A program made the translations under genes and the position numbers. From positions 1,240,001-1,304,000 of the forward strand of contig CABDVE010000001.1 in assembly GCA_901420285.1 (NCBI GenBank): a DNA stretch of 64,000 bases. Reading direction: 5' to 3'. The notes beneath the pieces are model-generated. The model was given only the letters and a program-made list of their open reading frames with translations, was not told the origin of the DNA and made no database searches. Source of the stretch: Stutzerimonas stutzeri. GTDB lineage: Bacteria > Pseudomonadota > Gammaproteobacteria > Enterobacterales > Pasteurellaceae. Below, piece by piece: positions 19,878 through 30,889 of this stretch; position 1 is the stretch's first letter; every line of letters begins with the position of its first letter.

Positions 19878-19914
19878 GAATAGCATAATTTCGCTGCTTT
19901 GAGCAAACGTTTGC
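19878..19914 (-). promoter_or_regulatory. purEK promoter with PurR box
   Basis: GCAAACGTTTGC (19903-19914) is a perfect palindrome matching the core of the PurR consensus ACGCAAACGTTTGCGT. On the minus strand TTGCTC (19901-19906) as -35 and TATTCT (19878-19883) as -10 are 17 bases apart, so the box covers the -35. Repression by PurR when purines are plentiful is expected. Confidence 0.8.
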
Positions 19915-20001
19915 CTTCGCTTGGGGAAGGAAAATCTCATTGCAAGTTGAGTCGTAAAATTTTATTCTAGGCGCGGTTTTTTTGTTAGAAAAGAGCAGAT
20001 T

Positions 20002-22611
20002 ATGTTAGCCAAGGCAAAATATAGAAAAGATTATAAACAACCTGATTTCACTGTAACGGATATTTATTTGGATTTTCAACTGGATCCAAGACATACCGTT
20101 GTCACGGCGACCACAAAATTCAAACGTTTAAATAAAAATGCGACAACCCTTCGCTTAGACGGTCATAGTTTCCAATTCGCCTCAATTAAATTTAACGACA
20201 AACCTTTCACCGCTTATCAACAAGACGGTGAAGGTTTAACGCTGAATTTAACAGGCAAAAGTATGGACGAATTTGAGCTGGAAATTGTGACGATTCTTGT
20301 TCCTGCCGAAAATACCTCATTACAAGGTTTATACCAATCCGGCGAAGGCATTTGTACCCAATGCGAAGCAGAAGGCTTCCGTCAAATCACTTATATGCTG
20401 GATCGTCCTGACGTATTGGCGCGCTATACAACCAAAATCACGGCCGATAAAACCAAATATCCGTTTCTACTTTCCAATGGGAACCGCATTGAGACCGGTG
20501 ATTTAGCCGATGGTCGTCACTGGGTGGAATGGAATGACCCGTTTCCGAAACCAAGCTATTTATTTGCTTTAGTGGCGGGCAATTTTGATTTATTGCAAGA
20601 CAAATTCGTTACTCAAAGCGGCAGAGAAGTGACGTTGGAACTTTATGTGGATCGCGGCAATCTCGATCGTGCCGATTGGGCGATGGAAAGTTTGAAGAAA
20701 GCGATGAAATGGGACGAAGAACGCTTCAATTTGGAATACGATTTAGACATTTATATGATTGTCGCCGTGGATTTCTTCAACATGGGCGCAATGGAAAATA
20801 AAGGCTTAAATATTTTCAACTCGAAATTTGTGCTCGCCAATCCACAAACCGCGACGGATGACGATTATCTCGCCATTGAAAGCGTCATTGCGCACGAATA
20901 TTTTCATAACTGGACGGGTAACCGCGTAACTTGCCGTGACTGGTTCCAACTAAGCTTAAAAGAAGGCTTAACGGTTTTTCGTGATCAAGAATTTTCCTCC
21001 GATACCGGTTCTCGTGCGGTAAATCGTATTAACAATGTAAAATTCCTACGTACCACGCAATTTGCCGAAGATGCAGGGCCGATGGCGCACCCGATTCGTC
21101 CGGAAAAAGTGATTGAAATGAATAATTTCTATACTGTAACGGTGTATGAAAAAGGCGCGGAAGTGATTCGTATGTTGCACACCTTATTAGGCGAGCAAGG
21201 CTTCCAAAAAGGTATGGCGCTTTATATCGCCGAAAATGACGGTAAAGCGGCGACTTGCGAAGATTTTATTTCCGCAATGGAACGTGCAAACGATTTTGAT
21301 TTAACCCAATTTCGTCGTTGGTACAGCCAATCCGGTACGCCGGAATTATTCATTAGCGATGCTTACGACGAACAAACGCACAGCTATCGTCTGAAGGTGT
21401 CTCAATTTACACCGCCGACCGCCGATCAAATGGAAAAAGTAAATTTGCATATTCCGGTTAAAATCGCTTTGTATGCGCAAGACGGCACCAAACAAATGTT
21501 GCAATGTAATGGCGAACCGTTGAGTGAAGTATTAAACGTTACTGAAAAAGAGCAAATATTCGAATTTCACGGCATATACGGCCGTCCGGTGCCTGCCTTG
21601 TTGGCGGATTTTTCCGCACCGGTGAAATTAGATTACGCTTTCACCACGGAGCAGCTTCTTGTTTTATTGAAATTTGCCGAAAATTCTTTCGTTCGATGGG
21701 ATGCAGCACAAATATTATTTGTGAATGAATTACGACGTAACGTAGCGCATTTTCAACAAAACGAAGAATTTGAAATTTCTCCGCAAATTTTAGTGGCACT
21801 CTCCCAAGTGTTAGATCATTACGAAGAAAATGTTGAACTCGCTGCGTTAATTTTAACTTTACCGAGTAATCTTGAATTTGCCGAAAATTTCAAAACCATT
21901 GATCCGGACGGTATTACGGCAGCGCGTGAGTTTATGTTGCGCGCGATAGCGGAATATTTGAAAGAGCCGTTGCTCAAAACCTATAATTACATCCGCTTAG
22001 AAGACTACCGTGTCACACAGCAAGATATAGCCCTTCGTGCTATGCGTAACTTGTGTTTAAGCTATTTGGCATATACGTCACTTGGTAATAATATTGTGCA
22101 GAAACATTACAATTCTGCCGACAATATGACAGACAAGCTTGCCGCGTTGAGTGCCGCCACCAGCACCGCATTGGCTTGTCGCGATACGTTGCTTGCTGAT
22201 TTTGAGCAAAAATGGCAACACGATGGCTTGGTCATGGATAAATGGTTCGCTTTGCAAGCCACCCGACCGGATGAAAATGTATTAGAGGTTGTGAACCGTT
22301 TGATGGATCATCCAAGTTTTAATTTCAACAACCCAAATCGTTTACGTGCATTGGTGGGGAGCTTTGTTAATCAAAATCTCAAGGCTTTCCATAAAATAGG
22401 CGGTTCAGGATATCGCTTCCTAACGGATATTTTAATCAAATTAAATGACAGCAATCCGCAAGTGGCTGCGCGTTTAATTGAGCCGTTAATTCACTTTGCC
22501 CGCTACGATGCACAACGCCAAACTTTAATGAAACGTGCGTTAGAGCGATTAAGTACGGTGGAAAATCTTTCTAAAGATTTATTTGAGAAGATTGAAAAAG
22601 CGTTGCAATAA
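20002..22611 (+). CDS. pepN: Aminopeptidase N (PepN)
   Basis: This 869-residue zinc metallopeptidase of family M1 removes N-terminal residues from peptides in the cytosol. The exopeptidase motif GAMEN is in [15 protein letters not shown]. The zinc site is H298-E-Y-F-H302 with E321 (LKEG) 18 residues later, one off the E. coli numbering (297/301/320). Length matches the E. coli type. It diverges from purEK. A repeat copy at 22162-22172 encodes Ser-Thr-Ala-Leu. Confidence 0.97.
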   Translation: MLAKAKYRKDYKQPDFTVTDIYLDFQLDPRHTVVTATTKFKRLNKNATTLRLDGHSFQFASIKFNDKPFTAYQQDGEGLTLNLTGKSMDEFELEIVTILVPAENTSLQGLYQSGEGICTQCEAEGFRQITYMLDRPDVLARYTTKITADKTKYPFLLSNGNRIETGDLADGRHWVEWNDPFPKPSYLFALVAGNFDLLQDKFVTQSGREVTLELYVDRGNLDRADWAMESLKKAMKWDEERFNLEYDLDIYMIVAVDFFNMGAMENKGLNIFNSKFVLANPQTATDDDYLAIESVIAHEYFHNWTGNRVTCRDWFQLSLKEGLTVFRDQEFSSDTGSRAVNRINNVKFLRTTQFAEDAGPMAHPIRPEKVIEMNNFYTVTVYEKGAEVIRMLHTLLGEQGFQKGMALYIAENDGKAATCEDFISAMERANDFDLTQFRRWYSQSGTPELFISDAYDEQTHSYRLKVSQFTPPTADQMEKVNLHIPVKIALYAQDGTKQMLQCNGEPLSEVLNVTEKEQIFEFHGIYGRPVPALLADFSAPVKLDYAFTTEQLLVLLKFAENSFVRWDAAQILFVNELRRNVAHFQQNEEFEISPQILVALSQVLDHYEENVELAALILTLPSNLEFAENFKTIDPDGITAAREFMLRAIAEYLKEPLLKTYNYIRLEDYRVTQQDIALRAMRNLCLSYLAYTSLGNNIVQKHYNSADNMTDKLAALSAATSTALACRDTLLADFEQKWQHDGLVMDKWFALQATRPDENVLEVVNRLMDHPSFNFNNPNRLRALVGSFVNQNLKAFHKIGGSGYRFLTDILIKLNDSNPQVAARLIEPLIHFARYDAQRQTLMKRALERLSTVENLSKDLFEKIEKALQ

Positions 22612-22665
22612 GTCGAAGGGTCACATTAGGACAGGTTTTATACCTGTTCCAAGAGATAAACAAGT

Positions 22666-23685
22666 ATGTATCAGTTATTTCGTCAGGCGATTTTCCAAAT
22701 GGATGCGGAAAAGGCGCATAATTTTACTATTCAATGTTTGAAACTGGCAGGAAAGCCTTGGTTCCAGTCGCTTTTAAAATCCTTAATCGGTACGCCGAAA
22801 GGTTCGCCAAAAATGGTGATGGGCGTGCTTTTTCCGAATCCGATCGGGTTGGCAGCGGGTGCCGATAAAGACGGTGAGGCGATTGACGGCTTTGGTGCGT
22901 TGGGGTTCGGTTTTATTGAAGTGGGCACGGTAACGCCCCTTGCGCAAGACGGCAATGCCAAACCGCGCCAGTTTCGTTTGATCGAAGCAGAAGGTATTAT
23001 CAACCGCAACGGTTTCAATAATAAGGGCATTGATTATTTAGTCGAAAATGTAAAAAACGCCCGTTATAAAGGCGTAATCGGCGTTAATATCGGCAAAAAT
23101 AAGCAAACGCCGTTGGAACACGGTAAAGACGATTATATTTTTTGCTTGAATAAAGCCTATAACTACGCAGGCTATATTACCGTGAATATTTCATCGCCGA
23201 ATACGCCGGATTTGCGCCGGTTGCAATACGGCGATTATTTCGATGATTTACTACAAAGCATTAAGGCGCGTCAGGCAATTTTGGCGGAGCAATATAACAA
23301 ATACGTACCGATTACGGTGAAAATTGCACCGGATTTATCGGAAAGTGAATTGGTGCAAATTGCCGATGCCTTGGTGCGTTATAAAATGGACGGCGTCATT
23401 GCGACCAATACCACTATTTCACGTGACACTGTCGCGGGATTAAATAATGCCGAGCAACAAGGCGGCTTAAGCGGCAAGCCGTTACAACACAAAAGCACAG
23501 CGGTTATCAAGCGTTTGCACAAAGAATTGAAAGGGCAGATTCCAATTATCGGCAGTGGTGGCATCGACGGCGTGTCAAACGCGCAAGAAAAAATTGCCGC
23601 GGGAGCCGAGCTATTGCAAGTGTATTCCGGCTTAATTTATCAAGGCCCGAAATTGGTCAAAGAATTAGTAAACGCAATTAAATAA
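22666..23685 (+). CDS. pyrD: Dihydroorotate dehydrogenase (quinone), class 2
   Basis: This 339-residue FMN enzyme oxidises dihydroorotate in pyrimidine synthesis and passes electrons to the quinone pool at the inner membrane. The N-terminal helical region ([21 protein letters not shown]) is the membrane-associated part that defines class 2. Marks: [37 protein letters not shown], the catalytic-serine region [14 protein letters not shown], and [15 protein letters not shown]. Its stop overlaps the next ATG by one base. Confidence 0.97.
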   Translation: MYQLFRQAIFQMDAEKAHNFTIQCLKLAGKPWFQSLLKSLIGTPKGSPKMVMGVLFPNPIGLAAGADKDGEAIDGFGALGFGFIEVGTVTPLAQDGNAKPRQFRLIEAEGIINRNGFNNKGIDYLVENVKNARYKGVIGVNIGKNKQTPLEHGKDDYIFCLNKAYNYAGYITVNISSPNTPDLRRLQYGDYFDDLLQSIKARQAILAEQYNKYVPITVKIAPDLSESELVQIADALVRYKMDGVIATNTTISRDTVAGLNNAEQQGGLSGKPLQHKSTAVIKRLHKELKGQIPIIGSGGIDGVSNAQEKIAAGAELLQVYSGLIYQGPKLVKELVNAIK

Positions 23686-24509
23686 TGACGAAAAAATACG
23701 ATTTACATTGCCACAGCACCGCATCGGACGGCGTACTTTCACCGCGAGAAGTGGTGCTGCGTGCATTTGAACAGGGCGTCAATGTACTGGCGTTATGCGA
23801 TCACGATACCGTTGCGGGTATTGATGAGGCTAAACAAACTGCCGATGAAATTGGCATAGCGCTGATTAGTGGTGTAGAAATCTCGACAGATTGGGAAGGG
23901 CGTGGCATTCATATTGTTGGACTGAATTTTGATAAAATGCATCCGAAAATGCTCGCCCTTTTGGAAAACCAAAAAATACTACGCGAAAAAAGGGCGTTAG
24001 AAATTAGTGCAAAATTGGAAAAAGTGGGTATTTCTAATGCCTATGAAGGCGCCAAAACCCTTGCAGATGGCGAAGTTACGCGCGCTCATTATGCCCGATA
24101 TTTGGTACAAATCGGCAAAGTTTCAAATGACGGCCAGGCATTTAAACGCTATTTAGGACCGGGCAAATCCGCTTTCGTGAAAGCCGAATGGACGAGTATT
24201 CCCACAACTATTGAAACTATTCATGCCGCCGGTGGAATAGCGGTTATTGCCCATCCGTTACGTTATAACATGACGGGAAAGTGGGTGCGCCGACTAATCG
24301 CGGATTTTAAAACCTGGGGCGGTGATGGTGTGGAAATAGCGGATTGCGGTCAAACGAAGGACCAACGTCAGATATTGGCGCGTTGGGCGAATGAATTTGA
24401 TTTGTTGGGTTCTGTCGGATCGGATTTTCATTTCCCTTGCGGCTGGGTGGAATTAGGCAAGAATTTGGCATTGCCGGAAGGTGTAAAACCTGTTTGGGCA
24501 GAATTTTGA
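23685..24509 (+). CDS. rnm: PHP-domain phosphoesterase, RNase AM type (YciV/TrpH)
   Basis: This 274-residue protein belongs to the PHP family of the YciV type; the E. coli homologue is a 5'-3' exoribonuclease and 3',5'-nucleotide bisphosphatase. Metal-binding motifs are visible: DLHCHSTASDG, LCDHDTVAG, ISGVEIST, AHYARYLV, VIAHPLRY and VGSDFHFP. It is coupled to pyrD by a one-base overlap (TAATG). Confidence 0.88.
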   Translation: MTKKYDLHCHSTASDGVLSPREVVLRAFEQGVNVLALCDHDTVAGIDEAKQTADEIGIALISGVEISTDWEGRGIHIVGLNFDKMHPKMLALLENQKILREKRALEISAKLEKVGISNAYEGAKTLADGEVTRAHYARYLVQIGKVSNDGQAFKRYLGPGKSAFVKAEWTSIPTTIETIHAAGGIAVIAHPLRYNMTGKWVRRLIADFKTWGGDGVEIADCGQTKDQRQILARWANEFDLLGSVGSDFHFPCGWVELGKNLALPEGVKPVWAEF

Positions 24510-24634
24510 TGGTTTTTCTAAACTCATATGGCATTCCGCCTGATGAATGAATCACTTTTATTTTGTTTTGACGCGGACTAAGCGGCTTTTCCTGTTACGG
24601 TTAAATTCGAATACCGGCCGGAAAACGGAAGGTA

Positions 24635-24689
24635 AAAATAGCACCGCATTGAAAGCTTGTGGGATAAGGCTTCAATGTGGTGCTATTTT
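24635..24689. repeat. AATGCGGTGCT hairpin 3 (between trpH/rnm and dacB)
   Basis: AAAATAGCACCGCATTGAA (24635-24653) pairs with 24671-24689, with one mismatch (right arm AATGTGGTGCT). The loop (AGCTTGTGGGATAAGGC) resembles that of hairpin 9. It lies between two convergent genes, 21 bases past the dacB stop. Confidence 0.88.
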
Positions 24690-24709
24690 AACAAGTCGTT
24701 TTTAGACGT

Positions 24710-26149
24710 TTAGTCTTTGTAGAGCGCGTTATAAAGTGCGCTTTCAAACTGTACTAACGGGCCGCGTTTCGTTTTGCTTTCGAGTTCACCGGTAGAGTAG
24801 CCGTTAATAAATTGAACGAAAGCGACTTTTTCACCTCGGGCGTTGTTCATAAAACCGGCTAAGTTATATACGCCTTTCAGCGAGCCGGTTTTAGCGATAA
24901 CGTTTTTTACTAACGGCGGATTAATTAAACCGCCACGACCGCTGATGGTACCGTCCACTCCGGCGATGGGAAAGGTTTCCATTAAATGAAGTTTGTCTTC
25001 GTTGCGGGCGATGTATTCCAGCACGGAAAGCATGGTTTTCGGCGCAACAAGATTGTGGCGCGAAAGGCCGGAGCCGTCGGCTAAGATGCTGTTGCCGAAT
25101 TTGATGCCTTGTTTTTGTAATATGGATTTTACTGCGAGGGTGCCGAGTTGGAAGGAGGCGGGGCGTTTGTAGTAATGGTAGGCGACTGCGCGGAATAGCG
25201 AGTCGGCAATTTGATTATCGGATTTTTTCATCATTTTTTTCAATAAATCCGGTAGCGGTTTGGAAAAATGTTGCACGAGCAATTGACCTTGCTGCATTTT
25301 TTGCGGTTGCAAAACTTTGCCATTAAATTCAATGCCAAGACGTTTTAATTGGCGTTGAATAATGGCCGCGGCATAGGCATCGGGATCTTGCACGGCGAAA
25401 CTTAAACCAAAGGGTTTGGTTTGACGCGCTAAACAGCCTTTTACTTGGTAGCGATTATTATCGTGCACCACTACGTCCAATTGGCAATAAGGCGCTTCGT
25501 TGCTATCCGCGATATAAACTTGCCCGAACACTTGAATGGGGAATTGCGCCGGTACATTAATTTTAACGGTTTCACCCGGTGCTTGATTGGCATCAAGTTC
25601 TGCGTAGAAACAGTTGTTATCGATATTAGCGGCGGAAGGCGGTGAGTTGAAACACATCGTGAGATCATTCCAAATCCAACCTAAGCCACGGTCGTGACTG
25701 GAGAAAACCGATGTATCTAACACTAAATCGCCGTTAATTTTATTCACGCCTTGTTTTTTCAATTCGGCGAGTAAGTCGTAAAGTTGTCCGCTAGTGAGAT
25801 CGGGATCGCCGGTAAAGCGGACGATTAAGTTGCCGTCCAAATCACCGTTTTGGATTTTTCCGTTAGTGAGTAATGCAGTATCAAATTTGAATTCGTCGCC
25901 TAATACTAATTTTGCCGCCACGGCGGTAAATACTTTTTGGGTACTTGCCGGCAACATAAAGGTGGAACCATTGTAATCAATGACAATTTTATTTTGATCG
26001 ATATTTTTTGCGATAACTGCAGTGCTGGCGCCTTCCGGCAAATTCGCGATCAAGGGGGCAACGTTCACTTCTGCGACTGCGTTAAAAGAAAGTCCAAAGG
26101 AAATAAAAAGGGTACGAAATAGGGTTGAAATTAAAGGTAATCGAGTCAT
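24710..26149 (-). CDS. dacB: D-alanyl-D-alanine carboxypeptidase/endopeptidase DacB (PBP4)
   Basis: This 479-residue periplasmic penicillin-binding protein trims and cleaves peptidoglycan cross-links. It has an N-terminal signal peptide (about residues 1-26). The active-site motifs are S69-T-Q-K72 (PASTQKVFTA), SDN (KKSDNQIADSLFRA) and KTG (IAKTGSLKGVYNL). Length and order fit class C low-molecular-mass PBP4. It diverges from greA. Confidence 0.95.
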   Translation of the reverse strand: MTRLPLISTLFRTLFISFGLSFNAVAEVNVAPLIANLPEGASTAVIAKNIDQNKIVIDYNGSTFMLPASTQKVFTAVAAKLVLGDEFKFDTALLTNGKIQNGDLDGNLIVRFTGDPDLTSGQLYDLLAELKKQGVNKINGDLVLDTSVFSSHDRGLGWIWNDLTMCFNSPPSAANIDNNCFYAELDANQAPGETVKINVPAQFPIQVFGQVYIADSNEAPYCQLDVVVHDNNRYQVKGCLARQTKPFGLSFAVQDPDAYAAAIIQRQLKRLGIEFNGKVLQPQKMQQGQLLVQHFSKPLPDLLKKMMKKSDNQIADSLFRAVAYHYYKRPASFQLGTLAVKSILQKQGIKFGNSILADGSGLSRHNLVAPKTMLSVLEYIARNEDKLHLMETFPIAGVDGTISGRGGLINPPLVKNVIAKTGSLKGVYNLAGFMNNARGEKVAFVQFINGYSTGELESKTKRGPLVQFESALYNALYKD

Positions 26150-26325
26150 ATTTGCGGGTTTTGGTTGCTATTTTTTTTTAGGCGAACAATAATAGCCACC
26201 GAATGAATGAGTGTAAACCTGATTTACCCATTTTATCGATTTTGTTTAACACTTTAGTGGACTGCGGCAAAATTCTCGGATTTTGCCGTGGTTTTCTTTT
26301 TGACTAAATTTTAAGGAAACAGGCT

Positions 26326-26802
26326 ATGAAACAAATCCCGATGACCGTTCGTGGTGCTGAATTGTTAAGAAAGGAATTAGATTTTTTGAAAAATGTACGT
26401 CGTCCGGAAATTATTAAGGCCATTGCGGAAGCCCGTGAACACGGTGATTTAAAGGAAAACGCGGAATATCACGCAGCACGCGAGCAACAAGGTTTCTGCG
26501 AAGGTCGTATTCAAGAAATTGAAGGTAAACTCGGTAATGCGCAAGTGATTGATGTGACTAGGTTACCAAATAACGGCAAGGTGATTTTCGGTGCAACGGT
26601 GGTTTTAGTGAATACCGATACTGATGATGAGGTGACTTATCAAATCGTGGGAGATGACGAAGCGGATATTAAGGCCGGCTTAATTTCGGTGAATTCGCCG
26701 ATTGCACGCGGTTTGATCGGAAAAGAACTAGATGATACCGTGAATATCGTTACACCGGGCGGCACGGTGGAATTTGAAATTATTGAAGTGAATTACGAAT
26801 AG
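26326..26802 (+). CDS. greA: Transcription elongation factor GreA
   Basis: This 158-residue factor rescues backtracked RNA polymerase by stimulating transcript cleavage. The N-terminal coiled coil carries the acidic tip motif [16 protein letters not shown] (D and E essential in the family). The C-terminal domain has the FGATV and [15 protein letters not shown] blocks. AAGGAA precedes the ATG. Confidence 0.97.
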   Translation: MKQIPMTVRGAELLRKELDFLKNVRRPEIIKAIAEAREHGDLKENAEYHAAREQQGFCEGRIQEIEGKLGNAQVIDVTRLPNNGKVIFGATVVLVNTDTDDEVTYQIVGDDEADIKAGLISVNSPIARGLIGKELDDTVNIVTPGGTVEFEIIEVNYE

Positions 26803-26809
26803 TTAAACA

Positions 26810-26835
26810 GTAGGGGCGCATGTATTTGCCCCTAC
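26810..26835. repeat. GTAGGGGC/GCCCCTAC hairpin between greA and yhbY
   Basis: GTAGGGGC (26810-26817) pairs with GCCCCTAC (26828-26835). It lies between the convergent ends of greA and yhbY. There is no T-run. It looks like a small dispersed palindrome rather than a standard terminator. Confidence 0.6.
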
Positions 26836-26846
26836 AACGATAATAA

Positions 26847-27146
26847 TTATTTACGCGGAAGCTGAATTTTAGCCTCTTCGCTCGGGCGATAAAGGACCAA
26901 AATATGGCCGATGGTTTGCACCTTTGAGGCTTTTGTTTCACGTACAATTGCATTGATGATTAATTGTTTGGTTTCGCGCTCGGCACCGGCAATTTTTATT
27001 TTGATAAGTTCATGATAATCAAGCGCATTGTCAATTTCGGCCAATACGCCTTCGGTCAAACCGTTGTTGCCGAGCATAACCACTGGATTAAGATGGTGTG
27101 CAAGGCCTTTAAGAAATTGTTTTTGTTTGGTTGATAAGGTTGTCAT
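26847..27146 (-). CDS. yhbY: CRM-domain RNA-binding protein YhbY
   Basis: This 99-residue protein is a single CRM domain, associated with pre-50S ribosome assembly. Marks are LSTKQKQFLKGLAHHLNPVV, GNNGLTEGVLAEIDNALDYHELIKIK, and the GHILVLYRPS end. E. coli yhbY also lies beside greA and divergent from rlmE, as here. AAGGAATCC is upstream of the ATG. Confidence 0.95.
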   Translation of the reverse strand: MTTLSTKQKQFLKGLAHHLNPVVMLGNNGLTEGVLAEIDNALDYHELIKIKIAGAERETKQLIINAIVRETKASKVQTIGHILVLYRPSEEAKIQLPRK

Positions 27147-27170
27147 AAGGAATCCTATAGCAATAAATAA

Positions 27171-27215
27171 TGAGGAGCTATCAATGCGGTGCTTTCCGCA
27201 CTTTTAAACTCCTCA
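27171..27215. repeat. Nested hairpin combining one AATGCGGTGCT copy with a USS-like arm
   Basis: TGAGGAG (27171-27177) pairs with CTCCTCA (27209-27215), and inside it TGCGG (27185-27189) pairs with CCGCA (27196-27200). The inner left arm is part of an exact AATGCGGTGCT (27183-27193). The right arm reads TCCGCACTT, a USS with its last base changed. It lies between yhbY and rlmE, which diverge. Confidence 0.65.
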
Positions 27216-27286
27216 GGTCTTGAATTCGGCAGATTGTATCCAAATATAGGCGAAACTACTACAAAAATGATATAAAAACAGAAATT

Positions 27287-27916
27287 ATGGGAAAGAAAAA
27301 ACGTTCGGCGAGTTCTTCTCGCTGGCTAAATGAACATTTTAAAGATCCGTTTGTGCAGAAAGCTCATAAACAAAAACTGCGTTCGCGTGCTTATTTTAAG
27401 CTTGATGAAATTCAACAAACGGATCATTTATTTAAGCCGGGTATGACGGTGGTTGATCTCGGTGCTGCGCCGGGTGGTTGGTCGCAATATGCGGTGAGCC
27501 AAATCGGCGGTAAGGGCAGAGTGATTGCTTGCGATATTTTAGAAATGGATCCGATAGTCGGGGTGGATTTTTTACAGGGCGACTTTCGTGATGAGAAAGT
27601 ATTGAATGCCTTGTTAGAGCGCGTCGGTAAAGACAAAGTGGATGCGGTGCTGTCCGATATGGCACCGAATTTCAGCGGAATGCCGTCGGTAGATATTCCG
27701 CGAGCGATGTATTTGGTGGAACTCGCCTTGGATATGTGCAAACAAGTGTTGGCAAGCAAAGGCAGTTTCGTGGTAAAGGTATTCCAAGGTGAAGGTTTTG
27801 ACGAATATTTGAAAGAGATACGCGCTCTTTTTAATATCGTGAAAGTCCGTAAACCAGAAGCGTCGCGCGGGCGTTCGCGTGAAGTTTATATTGTGGCGAT
27901 GGGGTATAAAGGCTAA
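27287..27916 (+). CDS. rlmE: 23S rRNA (uridine-2552 2'-O) methyltransferase RlmE (FtsJ)
   Basis: This 209-residue heat-shock methyltransferase acts on U2552 of 23S rRNA. The catalytic K-D-K set is visible in YFKLDEIQ (K38), [11 protein letters not shown] and [10 protein letters not shown]. The AdoMet loop is [13 protein letters not shown]. Length equals the E. coli enzyme. It sits directly upstream of ftsH, the conserved order. A GATGCGGTGCT near-copy at about 27644 falls in the conserved Asp-Ala-Val-Leu stretch. Confidence 0.97.
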   Translation: MGKKKRSASSSRWLNEHFKDPFVQKAHKQKLRSRAYFKLDEIQQTDHLFKPGMTVVDLGAAPGGWSQYAVSQIGGKGRVIACDILEMDPIVGVDFLQGDFRDEKVLNALLERVGKDKVDAVLSDMAPNFSGMPSVDIPRAMYLVELALDMCKQVLASKGSFVVKVFQGEGFDEYLKEIRALFNIVKVRKPEASRGRSREVYIVAMGYKG

Positions 27917-27997
27917 TCGCTCCGATAGCTTTTCAGCGTTGGCAATATATAGTATCTTGTGTCGAATTTATTAACTTAAGGAAAGGCAGGTTAAACT

Positions 27998-29911
27998 TTG
28001 AACGATATGGTCAAAAATTTAGTCCTTTGGATTGTGGTTGCGGTCGTTATGATGACAGCATACCAAAGCTTCAACGGCTCTTCGGCAGAGAGTTCTACCG
28101 ATTATACGACTTTTGTTTATGACGTAAGCAATGGTCAGGTAAGAGAAGCACGTTTTGATACCAACGAAATTACGGTAACCAAAAATGACGGTTCTAAATA
28201 TATGACCGTTATGCCACCGTTGGAAGATAAGAAATTATTAGATGACTTACTTAGCAAGAAAGTTAAAGTGGAAGGCACACCCTTTGAAAAACGCAGTTTC
28301 CTTTCACAAATCTTAATTTCTTGGTTCCCGATGCTATTCCTTGTAGGCGTTTGGATTTTCTTCATGCGCCAAATGCAGGGTGGTGGCGGGAAAGCTATGA
28401 GCTTCGGTAAAAGCCGTGCGAAAATGCTTAATCAAGATCAGATTAAAGTGACTTTTGCCGATGTGGCGGGTTGTGACGAAGCAAAAGAAGAAGTGGGCGA
28501 AGTAGTTGATTTCTTACGCGATCCGAATAAATTTCAAAATTTAGGCGGTAAAATTCCAAAAGGAATTTTAATGGTGGGACCTCCTGGGACCGGTAAAACC
28601 TTGCTTGCCAAAGCCATTGCCGGCGAAGCGAAAGTGCCATTCTTTACTATTTCCGGTTCCGATTTCGTTGAAATGTTCGTTGGTGTCGGGGCCTCCCGCG
28701 TGCGTGATATGTTCGAACAGGCGAAGAAAAACGCGCCTTGCTTGATTTTTATTGATGAAATCGATGCGGTGGGACGTCAACGCGGTGCTGGTTTAGGCGG
28801 TGGTCATGATGAACGTGAACAAACTCTAAATCAAATGTTGGTGGAAATGGACGGGTTCGGTGGCAATGATGGTGTTATCGTTATTGCGGCGACCAACCGT
28901 CCGGATGTGCTTGATCCGGCATTGACCCGACCGGGACGTTTTGACCGCCAAGTAGTTGTAGGCTTGCCGGATGTACGAGGACGCGAGCAAATTTTAAAAG
29001 TTCATATGCGTAAAGTACCGGTAGCCGATGATGTTGATGCGATGACATTGGCGCGCGGTACGCCGGGCTATTCCGGTGCAGATTTGGCAAACTTGGTGAA
29101 CGAAGCGGCGTTGTTTGCTGCACGTATGAACAAACGTACTGTCGGGATGCTTGAGTTTGAAAAAGCGAAAGACAAAATCAATATGGGGCCGGAGCGCCGC
29201 ACCATGATCATGACCGACAAGCAAAAAGAATCCACTGCTTATCACGAGGCTGGTCATGCGATCGTCGGTTATTTGGTGCCGGAACATGATCCGGTGCATA
29301 AAGTAACGATCATTCCACGCGGTCGTGCTTTAGGTGTTACTTTTTTCTTGCCGGAAGGCGATCAAATCAGCATTAGCCAAAAACAATTGGAAAGCAAACT
29401 TTCTACGTTATATGCGGGGCGTTTGGCGGAGGAGTTGATTTACGGTGAAGAAAATATTTCTACCGGTGCGTCTAACGATATTAAAGTGGCGACTAATATT
29501 GCCCGTAATATGGTGACGCAATGGGGCTTTTCCGACAAACTCGGGCCGATTCTTTATTCCGAAGATGAAGGCGAAGTGTTCTTAGGGCGTTCCATGGCGA
29601 AAGCCAAACATATGTCTGATGAAACCGCTCATGTGATTGATGAAGAAGTTCGTGCGATTGTGAATCGCAATTATCAACGTGCGAAACAGCTGCTTATCGA
29701 CAATATGGATATCTTACACGCGATGAAAGATGCGCTGGTAAAATATGAAACTATTGAAGAAGCGCAAATCAAGCAATTGATGAAGCGTGAGCCGGTGACT
29801 CCACCGCCAGGTTGGGAAGAACCGAAAACGTCGCAAGCGGCTTATGCAAGCACAACGACTGAAATAAAATCAGAAGAAACGCCGCTTGAAAATTCAAAAG
29901 ATTCCGAATAA
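27998..29911 (+). CDS. ftsH: ATP-dependent zinc metalloprotease FtsH
   Basis: This 637-residue inner-membrane AAA+ protease degrades membrane and regulatory proteins. Two N-terminal membrane segments (about 4-22 and 105-123) flank a periplasmic domain. AAA motifs: [13 protein letters not shown] (about 194), LIFIDEID, and the arginine-finger region [10 protein letters not shown]. The zinc site HEAGH lies near 416. The TTG at 27998 has GGCAGG 7 bases upstream. An ATG at 28007 (MVKNLVLW) aligns with the E. coli start and is an alternative. The acidic C-terminal tail is normal. Confidence 0.96.
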   Translation: MNDMVKNLVLWIVVAVVMMTAYQSFNGSSAESSTDYTTFVYDVSNGQVREARFDTNEITVTKNDGSKYMTVMPPLEDKKLLDDLLSKKVKVEGTPFEKRSFLSQILISWFPMLFLVGVWIFFMRQMQGGGGKAMSFGKSRAKMLNQDQIKVTFADVAGCDEAKEEVGEVVDFLRDPNKFQNLGGKIPKGILMVGPPGTGKTLLAKAIAGEAKVPFFTISGSDFVEMFVGVGASRVRDMFEQAKKNAPCLIFIDEIDAVGRQRGAGLGGGHDEREQTLNQMLVEMDGFGGNDGVIVIAATNRPDVLDPALTRPGRFDRQVVVGLPDVRGREQILKVHMRKVPVADDVDAMTLARGTPGYSGADLANLVNEAALFAARMNKRTVGMLEFEKAKDKINMGPERRTMIMTDKQKESTAYHEAGHAIVGYLVPEHDPVHKVTIIPRGRALGVTFFLPEGDQISISQKQLESKLSTLYAGRLAEELIYGEENISTGASNDIKVATNIARNMVTQWGFSDKLGPILYSEDEGEVFLGRSMAKAKHMSDETAHVIDEEVRAIVNRNYQRAKQLLIDNMDILHAMKDALVKYETIEEAQIKQLMKREPVTPPPGWEEPKTSQAAYASTTTEIKSEETPLENSKDSE

Positions 29912-29917
29912 TCAAAC

Positions 29918-29950
29918 AAAGCCTTTCCAAACGGAAAGGCTTTATTTTTT
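29918..29950 (+). terminator. Rho-independent terminator after ftsH
   Basis: AAAGCCTTTCC (29918-29928) and GGAAAGGCTTT (29933-29943) form an 11-bp stem with loop AAAC, followed by ATTTTTT. Confidence 0.92.
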
Positions 29951-30024
29951 CTTATTGTTTTTTTCCCTCCTTGATTTCGTTATAATTCCGCACCTCAAAC
30001 TCACCTTAGAAAATCACCGTTTTT

Positions 30025-30852
30025 ATGAAAATTTACGCCAATGGCAAATGTCTGGACTTATCCGCACCTCAAATTATGGGAATTTTAAATTTCACCCCTG
30101 ATTCATTTTCGGACAGTGGGCGATTTTTTCGTCTCGACAAAGCGCTTTTCCAAACGGAGAAAATGCTTAATGAGGGTGCTGCAATTATTGATATTGGCGG
30201 CGAATCTACTCGTCCTATGGCGGAAGAGGTCTCCGAGCAAGAAGAGTTGCAGCGTGTCGTACCTTTAGTGGAAGCGGTGCGCCAGCGTTTTGATTGTTGG
30301 ATTTCGGTAGATTCTTCCAAAGCGCTTGTGATGCGCGAAGCGGCAAAAGTCGGTATGGATTTAATTAATGATATTCGTGCATTGCAACAACCGAATGCCT
30401 TGCAAGCCGCCGCAGAGCTTGGCTTGCCTGTTTGCATTATGCATATGCAAGGCCAACCGCGCACCATGCAAGCAAATCCAAAATATACGGATGTCGTGCA
30501 AGATGTGTTGGCATTTTTGCGGAACCGTTCGGCAGAATGCATTGCGGCAGGCGTACGTAAAGAAAATTTAATTTGGGACGTGGGCTTCGGATTTGGTAAA
30601 ACCGTGCAACACAATTATCAATTATTGCAGCGATTAACCACCTTTTGTGAAGACGGTTATCCACTATTGGTAGGATTATCGCGTAAATCAATGATTGGTG
30701 CGGTGCTGGATAAACCGGTTGAAGAACGTCTTATCGGCAGTGCGGTTGGCGCCTTAATTGCGGCGCAAAACGGTGCGAGAATTTTGCGCGTGCATGATGT
30801 GGCGGCTACGGCGGACGCGCTTAAAGTTTGGCAGGCAACAATAAATGCTTAA
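30025..30852 (+). CDS. folP: Dihydropteroate synthase FolP
   Basis: This 275-residue TIM-barrel enzyme joins p-aminobenzoate to dihydropterin pyrophosphate in folate synthesis; it is the sulfonamide target. Marks: MGILNFTPDSFSDSG, DIGGESTRPMAEEVS, ISVDSSKALVM, LINDIRAL, CIMHMQGQPRTMQ, and the C-terminal GLSRKSMIG and VHDVAATADAL. The usual PxA at GESTRP is retained, with nothing to suggest an acquired resistance allele. No clear Shine-Dalgarno is visible. It precedes glmM, the conserved order. Confidence 0.97.
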   Translation: MKIYANGKCLDLSAPQIMGILNFTPDSFSDSGRFFRLDKALFQTEKMLNEGAAIIDIGGESTRPMAEEVSEQEELQRVVPLVEAVRQRFDCWISVDSSKALVMREAAKVGMDLINDIRALQQPNALQAAAELGLPVCIMHMQGQPRTMQANPKYTDVVQDVLAFLRNRSAECIAAGVRKENLIWDVGFGFGKTVQHNYQLLQRLTTFCEDGYPLLVGLSRKSMIGAVLDKPVEERLIGSAVGALIAAQNGARILRVHDVAATADALKVWQATINA

Positions 30853-30889
30853 TTATTTAGAAAAGAGAAGAAATTAAAGGAATTTCATT

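Noticed and set aside
30025-30852. Sulfonamide-resistance type dihydropteroate synthase
   Set aside because: The conserved blocks are ordinary and the gene is in its core location before glmM, with no insertion seen in the substrate loops.
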